NCBI RefSeq assembly: GCF_000282195.1
Contig: NZ_AKJT01000103.1
Span: 1-51,193, forward strand
Length of the DNA stretch: 51,193 nt
From: Pseudomonas sp. GM18
GTDB taxonomy: Bacteria > Pseudomonadota > Gammaproteobacteria > Pseudomonadales > Pseudomonadaceae
Direction: 5' to 3'
In this document: positions 8,367-15,413 of the stretch, piece by piece
Numbering within the stretch: position 1 is the first letter of the stretch
How the letters are laid out: every line of letters starts with the position of its first letter
Position numbers and translations under genes: made by a program
Notes under the pieces: model-generated
Told to the model about the DNA's origin: nothing
Seen by the model: the letters and a program-made list of their open reading frames with translations, nothing else
The model's database searches: none

Positions 8367-9818
8367 TCAGAAGCCGGTTGGGGTGCGGGTGTGCCAGTCA
8401 GTGTTCAACTGGTACTGGTGCGCAACGTTGAGCAAGCGGCCTTCCTGGAAATACGGAGCGAGCAGTTGCACGCCGACCGGCAGGCCATCGACAAAACCTG
8501 CAGGCATGGACAAGCCCGGCAGACCGGCGAGGTTGGCGGTGATGGTGTAGACGTCTTCCAGGTACGCGGCGACCGGGTCGTTGTTCTTGGCGCCGAGCTT
8601 CCAGGCCGGGTTCGGCGTGGTTGGGCCGAGGATGATGTCAACCTCATTGAAGGCGGCCATGAAGTCGTTCTTGATCAAGCGACGGATTTTCTGCGCCTTC
8701 AGGTAGTAGGCGTCGTAGTAACCGGCCGACAACGCATAGGCGCCGACCATGATCCGGCGCTGCACTTCCGGGCCGAAACCTTCGCCACGGGAACGCTTGT
8801 ACAGGTCTTCCAGGTTTTTCGGGTCTTCGCAGCGATAGCCGAAACGCACGCCATCGAAACGCGACAGGTTGGAGGACGCTTCCGCCGGGGCGATCACGTA
8901 GTACGCAGGAATCGCGTGCTGCATGTTCGGCAGGCTGATTTCCTTGATCACGGCGCCGAGCTTTTTCAGCTCTTCAATGCTGGCCATGATCAGGTCGGCG
9001 ATGCGCGGGTCCAGGCCTGCGCTGAAGTATTCCTTCGGCACGCCGATGCGCAGGCCTTGCAGCGAACCGTTGAGGCCGGCGCTGTAATCCGGCACGGGCT
9101 CGTCGATGCTGGTGGAGTCCTGCGGGTCGAAACCGGCCATGCCTTGCAGCAGGATCGCGCAGTCTTCGGCGGTGCGGGCGAGCGGGCCGCCCTGATCGAG
9201 GCTGGACGCGTAGGCGATCATGCCCCAGCGCGAAACACGACCGTACGTCGGTTTCAGGCCGGTGAGGTTGGTCAGCGCGGCAGGCTGACGGATGGAACCG
9301 CCGGTGTCGGTGCCAGTCGCCGCCGGCAACAGACGAGCGGCCACCGCCGCCGCCGAACCGCCGGACGAGCCGCCCGGAACGTATTCCAGGTTCCACGGGT
9401 TCTTCACTGCGCCGTAATAGCTCGACTCGTTGGCCGACCCCATGGCGAATTCGTCCATGTTGGTCTTGCCCAGGGTCACGGCCCCGGCAGCGGCCAGTTT
9501 GGCGACCACGGTGGCGTCGTACGGTGCTTTAAAGTTGTCGAGCATCTTCGAGCCGCAGCTGGTGCGGATGCCCTGGGTGCAGAACAGGTCTTTGTGGGCG
9601 ATCGGCGCGCCGAGCAGGGCGCCGCTCTCACCGTTGGCCCGACGTGCGTCAGCGGCTTTCGCCTGCTGCAGCGCCAGGTCTTCGGTGAGGCTGATGAAAC
9701 TGTTGAGCTGCGGGTCGAGCTGGGCGATGCGCGCCAGCAGGACTTTGGTCAGCTCTTCGGAAGAAAACTTTTTATCGGCGAGTCCGCGGGCGATCTCGGC
9801 CAGAGTCAATTGATGCAT
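8367..9818 (-). CDS. gatA: Asp-tRNA(Asn)/Glu-tRNA(Gln) amidotransferase subunit A
   Basis: GatA, 483 residues, the amidase subunit that releases ammonia from glutamine or asparagine for the transamidation. It has the amidase-signature core with the Ser-cisSer-Lys triad: Lys76 in GAPIAHKD, Ser151 in the PGGSSGGSAAA motif and Ser175 in TDTGGSIRQPA. Length and N-terminus (MHQLTLAEIARGL) are normal for the family. It follows gatC by 16 bases and precedes gatB by 10, so the three are one operon reading away from mreB. Confidence 0.97.
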   Translation of the reverse strand: MHQLTLAEIARGLADKKFSSEELTKVLLARIAQLDPQLNSFISLTEDLALQQAKAADARRANGESGALLGAPIAHKDLFCTQGIRTSCGSKMLDNFKAPYDATVVAKLAAAGAVTLGKTNMDEFAMGSANESSYYGAVKNPWNLEYVPGGSSGGSAAAVAARLLPAATGTDTGGSIRQPAALTNLTGLKPTYGRVSRWGMIAYASSLDQGGPLARTAEDCAILLQGMAGFDPQDSTSIDEPVPDYSAGLNGSLQGLRIGVPKEYFSAGLDPRIADLIMASIEELKKLGAVIKEISLPNMQHAIPAYYVIAPAEASSNLSRFDGVRFGYRCEDPKNLEDLYKRSRGEGFGPEVQRRIMVGAYALSAGYYDAYYLKAQKIRRLIKNDFMAAFNEVDIILGPTTPNPAWKLGAKNNDPVAAYLEDVYTITANLAGLPGLSMPAGFVDGLPVGVQLLAPYFQEGRLLNVAHQYQLNTDWHTRTPTGF

Positions 9819-9834
9819 TGCAGGCTCTTTCCCT

Positions 9835-10122
9835 TTAGTCGATGACTTTCGGAACCAGGTACAGGCCGTTTTCGACCGCTGGTGCGATGGACTGATAGGC
9901 CTCGCGATGATTGGTCTCGGTCACGACGTCTGCACGCAGGCGCTGGCTGGCCTCCAGAGGGTGGGCCAGCGGCTCGATACCGTCGGTATTGACCGCTTGC
10001 ATTTCGTCGACCAGCCCGAGAATGCTGTTCAGGGCCGAAGTGATGTGTGGAAGATCGGCATCATCGAGGCCAAGGCAGGCCAGATGAGCGATTTTTTCCA
10101 CGTCGGAGCGTTCAAGCGCCAT
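9835..10122 (-). CDS. gatC: Asp-tRNA(Asn)/Glu-tRNA(Gln) amidotransferase subunit C
   Basis: GatC, 95 residues, the small belt-like subunit that stabilises GatA on GatB. The N-terminal ERSDVEKIAHLACLGL segment and the central NSILGLVDEMQAVNTDGIEPLAHP are typical. It is the first gene of the gatCAB operon and is divergent from mreB across about 210 bases. In that gap, a short inverted repeat (ACGGAC/GTCCGT, 10146-10160) lies in its likely 5' leader; I see no confident promoter there. Confidence 0.95.
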   Translation of the reverse strand: MALERSDVEKIAHLACLGLDDADLPHITSALNSILGLVDEMQAVNTDGIEPLAHPLEASQRLRADVVTETNHREAYQSIAPAVENGLYLVPKVID

Positions 10123-10332
10123 GGGATTCTCCAGTGGAAAACAAAACGGACCGCGTCCGTGTGTTAGATTGTCGGAACACTACCGCATATCTACGGTCTC
10201 AAGGCCGCGATTGTGGTGCTTGGTGCACAGAAAAGCGGCCAATTTAACATATTGGCGCCTTGCCCAAAATCCCTGTCGTTGTTAGAGTTTGCCGCACTTT
10301 TTTACCCACGCGTTGCCTAGGGTCCCTTTCCC

Positions 10333-11370
10333 ATGTTCAAGAAACTGCGTGGCATGTTTTCCAGCGATCTTTCCATTGACCTGGGCACTGCCAACACCCT
10401 TATTTACGTGCGCGAGCGCGGTATCGTCCTGAATGAGCCATCGGTTGTGGCTATTCGGACACACGGTAACCAGAAAAGTGTCGTTGCTGTCGGCACCGAG
10501 GCCAAGCGCATGCTCGGTCGGACGCCGGGCAATATTGCAGCCATTCGTCCGATGAAGGACGGTGTGATCGCCGACTTCAGCGTTTGCGAAAAAATGCTGC
10601 AGTACTTTATCAACAAGGTTCACGAGAACAGCTTTTTGCAGCCTAGCCCTCGTGTGCTGATCTGCGTTCCATGCAAATCCACCCAGGTTGAGCGTCGTGC
10701 CATCCGTGAGTCGGCCCTCGGTGCCGGCGCCCGTGAAGTGTTCCTGATCGAAGAGCCGATGGCTGCTGCGATCGGTGCCGGCCTGCCGGTTGAAGAAGCT
10801 CGCGGGTCGATGGTGGTCGATATCGGTGGCGGTACCACTGAAATCGCGTTGATCTCCCTCAACGGTGTGGTTTATGCCGAATCCGTACGGGTTGGCGGCG
10901 ACCGCTTCGACGAAGCGATCATCACCTACGTGCGTCGCAACTACGGCAGCCTGATCGGTGAATCCACCGCCGAGCGCATCAAGCAGGAAATCGGTACGGC
11001 CTACCCGGGCGGCGAAGTTCGTGAAGTCGACGTTCGTGGCCGTAACCTGGCCGAAGGCGTTCCACGCGCATTCACCCTGAACTCCAACGAAGTGCTGGAA
11101 GCTCTGCAAGAGTCGCTGGCCACCATCGTTCAGGCAGTGAAAAGTGCGCTGGAGCAATCGCCTCCGGAACTGGCTTCCGATATCGCCGAGCGTGGTCTGG
11201 TACTGACCGGTGGTGGCGCCTTGCTGCGCGACCTCGACAAGTTGCTGGCCCAGGAAACCGGTCTGCCGGTGATTGTCGCCGAAGACCCGCTGACCTGCGT
11301 TGCTCGCGGCGGTGGCCGTGCATTGGAAATGATGGATAAACACACCATGGACCTGCTGTCGAGCGAGTGA
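10333..11370 (+). CDS. mreB: Rod shape-determining actin homologue MreB
   Basis: MreB, 345 residues, a membrane-associated bacterial actin that guides cell-wall elongation. The actin-fold nucleotide motifs are visible: phosphate 1 near the N-terminus (LSIDLGTANTLIYV), phosphate 2 (MVVDIGGGTTEIALIS) and the adenosine segment (GLVLTGGGALLRDLD). The amphipathic N-terminus MFKKLRGMF fits direct membrane binding. It is the first gene of mreBCD. The ATG at 10333 has only a weak AGGG 10 bases upstream. A 143-base gap with a hairpin separates it from mreC. Confidence 0.97.
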   Translation: MFKKLRGMFSSDLSIDLGTANTLIYVRERGIVLNEPSVVAIRTHGNQKSVVAVGTEAKRMLGRTPGNIAAIRPMKDGVIADFSVCEKMLQYFINKVHENSFLQPSPRVLICVPCKSTQVERRAIRESALGAGAREVFLIEEPMAAAIGAGLPVEEARGSMVVDIGGGTTEIALISLNGVVYAESVRVGGDRFDEAIITYVRRNYGSLIGESTAERIKQEIGTAYPGGEVREVDVRGRNLAEGVPRAFTLNSNEVLEALQESLATIVQAVKSALEQSPPELASDIAERGLVLTGGGALLRDLDKLLAQETGLPVIVAEDPLTCVARGGGRALEMMDKHTMDLLSSE

Positions 11371-11402
11371 TCTCGCCCGATGCATCTATGCTGGTGAGCC
11401 CG

Positions 11403-11428
11403 CAGGCAGCACTTTGCAGTGCTGCCTG
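11403..11428 (+). other. Hairpin between mreB and mreC
   Basis: A perfect 10-bp stem (11403-11412 with 11419-11428) with loop TTTGCA is followed by a U-containing but broken tract (TTGGCGTTTATC). It could lower transcription into mreC relative to mreB or mark an mRNA processing point. Confidence 0.5.
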
Positions 11429-11500
11429 TTGGCGTTTATCTTCTGTCAGTCTGCATCCAGGCCGGTTTGATGCCGTATGAATAAAGAGAACATTTGCCTG

Positions 11501-11516
11501 GGAGGAGCGGCTTATT
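11501..11516 (+). promoter_or_regulatory. Ribosome-binding site and probable AUU start of mreC
   Basis: GGAGG at 11501-11505 lies 8 bases before ATT at 11514-11516. No ATG, GTG or TTG occurs in this frame between the in-frame stop (TGA, 11478-11480) and the GTG at 11550. Translation from ATT gives (M)KPLFTKGPSLGVRL after the first residue, which parallels the E. coli MreC start MKPIFSRGPSLQIRL. The GTG at 11550 would lose this conserved segment and has no good Shine-Dalgarno sequence. Confidence 0.7.
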
Positions 11517-12644
11517 AAACCGCTTTTCACCAAAGGCCCCTCACTGGGCGTGCGCTTGTTGGTGCTGGTCGTGCTATCGGTCGCGCTGATGGTGGTCGAT
11601 GCCCGCTTCACACTGCTCAAGCCAGTGCGTAGCCAAATGTCGCTGGTGCTGATGCAGTCTTACTGGATCACCGACCTGCCGCAGCGGCTATGGCAAGGTG
11701 TGGCCAGCCAATTCGGCAGCCGGACCGAGCTGGTCGCCGAAAACGAAAAACTCAAAACCGAAAATCTGCTGTTGCAGGGGCGCATGCAAAAGCTTGCCGC
11801 CCTCACCGAGCAGAACGTTCGGCTGCGCGAGTTGCTCAACTCTTCCGCACTGGTCAACGAGAAGGTCGAAGTGGCCGAGTTGATCGGCATGGACCCCAAC
11901 CCCTTCACCCATCGCATCATCATCAATAAAGGTGAGCGCGACGGTGTGATCCTCGGTCAGCCGGTGCTCGATGCCCGCGGCCTGATGGGGCAGGTGGTCG
12001 AGTTGATGCCTTATACCTCTCGCGTACTGTTGCTGACCGACACCACCCACAGCATTCCGGTGCAGGTGAACCGTAACGGTCTGCGGGCTATTGCCAGCGG
12101 CACCGGCAACCCGGAGCGCCTTGAGCTGCGTCATGTGGCCGATACCGCCGATATTAAAGAAGGCGATCTGCTGGTCAGCTCCGGCCTCGGTCAGCGTTTC
12201 CCGGCGGGTTACCCGGTGGCGACGGTCAAGGAAGTGATCCACGATTCCGGTCAACCGTTTGCCATCGTGCGTGCGGTGCCGACTGCCGCGCTGAACCGCA
12301 GCCGTTATTTGCTGTTGGTGTTCAGTGATGGTCGCACAGCCGAGGAGCGCGCCAACGAAGCCGCCCAGGCTCAAGAGGCTCTGGACCGCCAGGGTGGCGG
12401 GCCGATCATTCCTGCAACCGTGCCGAAACCGGCCGCGTCGTTGATGCCGGCTGCCGCTGCAACTCCAGCTACTCCGGCGGCTGCACCTGCTGCCGCGACC
12501 CCGGTCAAACCTGCCGCTTCCCATCCCGCTGCCGCCAAGCCACCCGCGACGGCACCGACGGCCGCCAAACCCAAACCCGCGGCCGTGAAGCCTGTTGCCA
12601 AACCGCCTGTCGCCGCGCCGGCCACCAATGGGGGAACAGAATAA
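11514..12644 (+). CDS. mreC: Rod shape-determining protein MreC
   Basis: MreC, 376 residues from the proposed ATT start at 11514 (364 if GTG at 11550 is used). It is a bitopic inner-membrane protein that scaffolds the elongasome in the periplasm. Order of parts: short basic cytoplasmic tail, one membrane segment (about residues 14-33), a coiled coil rich in Glu/Lys/Leu (about residues 75-115, VAENEKLKTENLLLQ...), two beta-barrel domains with the GERDGVILGQPVLDARGLMGQVVE signature, and a long Ala/Pro/Lys-rich tail from about residue 300. The tail is low-complexity and probably disordered. The stop overlaps the mreD start (TAATG). See the entry at 11501 for the start codon. Confidence 0.93.
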   Translation: MKPLFTKGPSLGVRLLVLVVLSVALMVVDARFTLLKPVRSQMSLVLMQSYWITDLPQRLWQGVASQFGSRTELVAENEKLKTENLLLQGRMQKLAALTEQNVRLRELLNSSALVNEKVEVAELIGMDPNPFTHRIIINKGERDGVILGQPVLDARGLMGQVVELMPYTSRVLLLTDTTHSIPVQVNRNGLRAIASGTGNPERLELRHVADTADIKEGDLLVSSGLGQRFPAGYPVATVKEVIHDSGQPFAIVRAVPTAALNRSRYLLLVFSDGRTAEERANEAAQAQEALDRQGGGPIIPATVPKPAASLMPAAAATPATPAAAPAAATPVKPAASHPAAAKPPATAPTAAKPKPAAVKPVAKPPVAAPATNGGTE

Positions 12645-13135
12645 TGGGCGGTGCAACTTCCTCCCGAAACGGCTGGATGGTCTGGCTGACTTTCGCCATC
12701 GGCATGTTGCTCAGCGTTTCACCGCTGCCGCAATTCATGGAAATCCTGCGTCCTTTGTGGCTGGCCTTGCTGTTGGCCTTCTGGGCGTTGGCCCTGCCGC
12801 AGAAAGTCGGCATGGTGACCGCCTGGTGCCTGGGCCTTGCCGAAGACGTGCTGTATGGCACGTTGCTGGGCCAGAACGCGTTGATCCTCACGCTCATAAC
12901 GTTCCTGGTGCTGTCGTTGCAACAGCGCCTGCGCATGTTCCCGATGTGGCAACAGAGCCTGGTGATCCTGGTGATCTTCGGCCTCGCCCAACTGGCTCAG
13001 TTGTGGCTGAGTGCCCTGACCGGCAATCGTCAGCCGACCCTGGCGCTGGTGTTGCCGGCGCTGGTCAGTGCGTTGCTCTGGCCTTGGATCAGCTTCGGTT
13101 TGCGCGGTTTGCGTCGACGTTACAAAATCAATTAA
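12644..13135 (+). CDS. mreD: Rod shape-determining protein MreD
   Basis: MreD, 163 residues, a polytopic inner-membrane protein of the elongasome. It has five or six hydrophobic segments and the family's AEDVLYGTLLGQNALI sequence around residues 65-80. It begins within the stop codon of mreC, so translation is coupled. The next gene, maf, starts 91 bases later behind an inverted repeat. Confidence 0.95.
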   Translation: MGGATSSRNGWMVWLTFAIGMLLSVSPLPQFMEILRPLWLALLLAFWALALPQKVGMVTAWCLGLAEDVLYGTLLGQNALILTLITFLVLSLQQRLRMFPMWQQSLVILVIFGLAQLAQLWLSALTGNRQPTLALVLPALVSALLWPWISFGLRGLRRRYKIN

Positions 13136-13162
13136 TTCGGTCAGGCATGTGCTCGCACCTGG

Positions 13163-13206
13163 TGCCCTGTCTCGCCAAAAAGGAACAGTATTCGTGAGAC
13201 AGGGCA
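13163..13206 (+). other. Long-loop inverted repeat in the maf leader
   Basis: Arms 13163-13173 (TGCCCTGTCTC) and 13196-13206 (GAGACAGGGCA) are exact 11-bp complements around a 22-base, A-rich loop. They lie between mreD and the maf ribosome-binding site (GGGAG, 13214-13218). This may be an mRNA hairpin or an operator; no U-tract follows. Confidence 0.45.
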
Positions 13207-13226
13207 CTGGACAGGGAGATGTCTTG

Positions 13227-13823
13227 ATGAAACAGCTGTACCTCGCCTCAGGCTCGCCGCGTCGGCGTGAACTGCTCACGCAGATTGGCGTGCCGTTCAC
13301 CGCCATCAGCGCGGACATCGATGAAACCCCTTTCCCTGAAGAATCTCCATCGGCCTATGTCGAGCGTTTGGCGCGCGGCAAGGCCGAGGCCGGGCGTGGG
13401 GCGATCGTGTCCGACGCGGATTTCTGCGTGCTGGGCGCCGACACCGCCGTGGTGCTGGACGGAAAAATTCTCGGCAAGCCGGTGGATGAAGCCGAAGCGT
13501 GCGCCATGCTTATGCTGTTGTCCGGGTGTGAGCATGAAGTGCTGACTGCGATTGCGGTGCACGATGGTGAACGTTGCGAGTCTCTGGTGGTGCGCAGTCT
13601 GGTGCGTTTTCGCACCATCGGCCGCGACGAAGCGGCGGCCTACTGGGCCAGCGGCGAACCCCGGGACAAGGCTGGCGGCTACGGGATTCAAGGGCTGGGC
13701 GCGGTGTTCGTCGCCGGGCTCAATGGCAGCTACTCGGCGGTGGTCGGTTTGCCGCTGTGCGAAACCGCAGAACTACTCGGCCATTTCGGCATACCCTGTT
13801 GGCAAACCCTTAACGCGCACTGA
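13227..13823 (+). CDS. maf: Maf-family nucleotide pyrophosphatase (YhdE type)
   Basis: A 198-residue Maf protein, a house-cleaning nucleoside triphosphate pyrophosphatase. The N-terminal SGSPRR motif (residues 8-13) and the LGADTAVVLDG segment around residue 72 are the catalytic signatures. The E. coli relative beside mreBCD and rng is YhdE, which acts on dTTP and UTP; the same neighbourhood here supports that subtype. The ATG at 13227 has GGGAG eight bases upstream and is preferred over longer in-frame starts that would read through the inverted repeat. It lies between mreD and rng. Confidence 0.93.
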   Translation: MKQLYLASGSPRRRELLTQIGVPFTAISADIDETPFPEESPSAYVERLARGKAEAGRGAIVSDADFCVLGADTAVVLDGKILGKPVDEAEACAMLMLLSGCEHEVLTAIAVHDGERCESLVVRSLVRFRTIGRDEAAAYWASGEPRDKAGGYGIQGLGAVFVAGLNGSYSAVVGLPLCETAELLGHFGIPCWQTLNAH

Positions 13824-13880
13824 GCGTCGTACTGACAAGATGCGGCCATTATCGTGAACATGCCTGAACGAGACCCTGCC

Positions 13881-15338
13881 ATGAGTGAAGAGATCCTGAT
13901 CAACATCACGCCGATGGAATCACGCGTGGCGGTGGTCGAAAACGGTGTTCTGCAAGAGGTCCATGTCGAACGCACGCAAAAACGCGGGATCGTCGGCAAC
14001 ATCTACAAAGGCAAGGTTGTGCGGGTATTGCCGGGCATGCAGGCCGCCTTCGTCGATATCGGGCTGGACCGTGCCGCATTCATTCACGCCTCGGAAATTT
14101 CCCTGCGCGAAGGCCCGGCGGTGGAGAGCATCAGCTCGCTGGTTCACGAAGGCCAAAGCCTGGTGGTGCAAGTCACCAAGGACCCGATCGGCTCCAAAGG
14201 CGCACGCCTGACCACGCAGCTGTCGATCCCGTCGCGCTATCTGGTGTACATGCCGCGCACTGCCCACGTCGGTATTTCCCTGAAGATCGAAGACGAAGCC
14301 GAGCGCGAACGCCTCAAGCAAGTGGTCACCGACTGCGTGGAGAAAGAAGGCATCAAGGAAGCCGGCGGTTTCATTCTGCGTACCGCTGCCGAAGGGGCCG
14401 GGGCCGATGAAATCCTCATGGATATCCGCTACCTGCGCAGGCTTTGGGACCAGATCAACGCCCAGATCAAAACCATCAGCGCGCCGAGTGTGATCTACGA
14501 AGACCTCGGCCTGGCGTTACGCACCTTGCGCGATCTGGTGAGCCCGAAAATCGAAAAGATCCGCATCGACTCCCGGGAAACTTTCCAGAAAACCACGCAG
14601 TTCGTCGCTGAACTGATGCCGGAAATCGCCGATCGTCTGGAGCATTATCCGGGCGAACGGCCGATTTTCGACCTGTATGGCGTCGAAGACGAAATCCAGA
14701 AAGCCCTGGAGCGCAAGGTGCCGCTCAAATCCGGTGGCTATCTGGTGGTCGACCCGGCGGAAGCCATGAGCACCATCGACGTCAACACCGGAGCCTTCGT
14801 CGGTCATCGCAATCTCGAAGAAACCATCTTCAAGACCAACCTCGAAGCCGCCACCGCCATTGCCCGTCAACTGCGTCTGCGCAACCTGGGCGGGATCATC
14901 ATCATCGACTTCATCGACATGGAAGATGAAGAGCATCAGCGTCAGGTGTTGCGCACCCTCGAGAAGCAACTGGAGCGCGATCACGCCAAGACCAACATCA
15001 TCGGCATCACCGAGCTGGGCCTGGTGCAGATGACCCGCAAGCGCACCCGCGAAAGTCTCGAGCAAGTGCTGTGCGAACCGTGCAGCAGCTGCCAGGGTCG
15101 CGGCAAGCTCAAGACCCCGGAAACCGTGTGCTACGAGATCTTCCGCGAAATCCTGCGTGAGGCCCGTGCCTATCAGGCCGAAGGCTATCGCGTGCTGGCG
15201 AACCAGAAAGTGGTCGACCGTTTGCTCGATGAAGAGTCGGGCAACGTCGCCGAGCTCGAAGGGTTTATCGGGCGCACCATTCGGTTTCAGGTAGAAACCA
15301 TGTATTCCCAGGAACAATACGACGTGGTGCTGCTCTGA
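13881..15338 (+). CDS. rng: Ribonuclease G
   Basis: RNase G (CafA), 485 residues from ATG 13881, an endoribonuclease that matures the 5' end of 16S rRNA and trims some mRNAs. It has an N-terminal S1 RNA-binding domain (GIVGNIYKGKVVRVLPGMQAAFVDIG region) and the RNase E/G catalytic domain with TIDVNTGAFVG and IIIIDFIDM, which bear the magnesium-binding aspartates. A cysteine cluster around 398-404 (CEPCSSC) corresponds to the zinc-link. The long C-terminal scaffold of RNase E is absent, which identifies it as RNase G. It lies between maf and yhdP as in other gammaproteobacteria. Confidence 0.96.
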   Translation: MSEEILINITPMESRVAVVENGVLQEVHVERTQKRGIVGNIYKGKVVRVLPGMQAAFVDIGLDRAAFIHASEISLREGPAVESISSLVHEGQSLVVQVTKDPIGSKGARLTTQLSIPSRYLVYMPRTAHVGISLKIEDEAERERLKQVVTDCVEKEGIKEAGGFILRTAAEGAGADEILMDIRYLRRLWDQINAQIKTISAPSVIYEDLGLALRTLRDLVSPKIEKIRIDSRETFQKTTQFVAELMPEIADRLEHYPGERPIFDLYGVEDEIQKALERKVPLKSGGYLVVDPAEAMSTIDVNTGAFVGHRNLEETIFKTNLEAATAIARQLRLRNLGGIIIIDFIDMEDEEHQRQVLRTLEKQLERDHAKTNIIGITELGLVQMTRKRTRESLEQVLCEPCSSCQGRGKLKTPETVCYEIFREILREARAYQAEGYRVLANQKVVDRLLDEESGNVAELEGFIGRTIRFQVETMYSQEQYDVVLL

Positions 15339-15413
15339 AGCGTTGTATTTCAATTCCACTAGAACGGCTGGCCTCAGCTTTTTGCAGTATTTTTGCCATG
15401 GGAGCCAACTGAC

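Noticed and set aside
8355..9845. 496-codon plus-strand frame opposite gatA
   Set aside because: Antisense shadow of a gene with an intact amidase triad.
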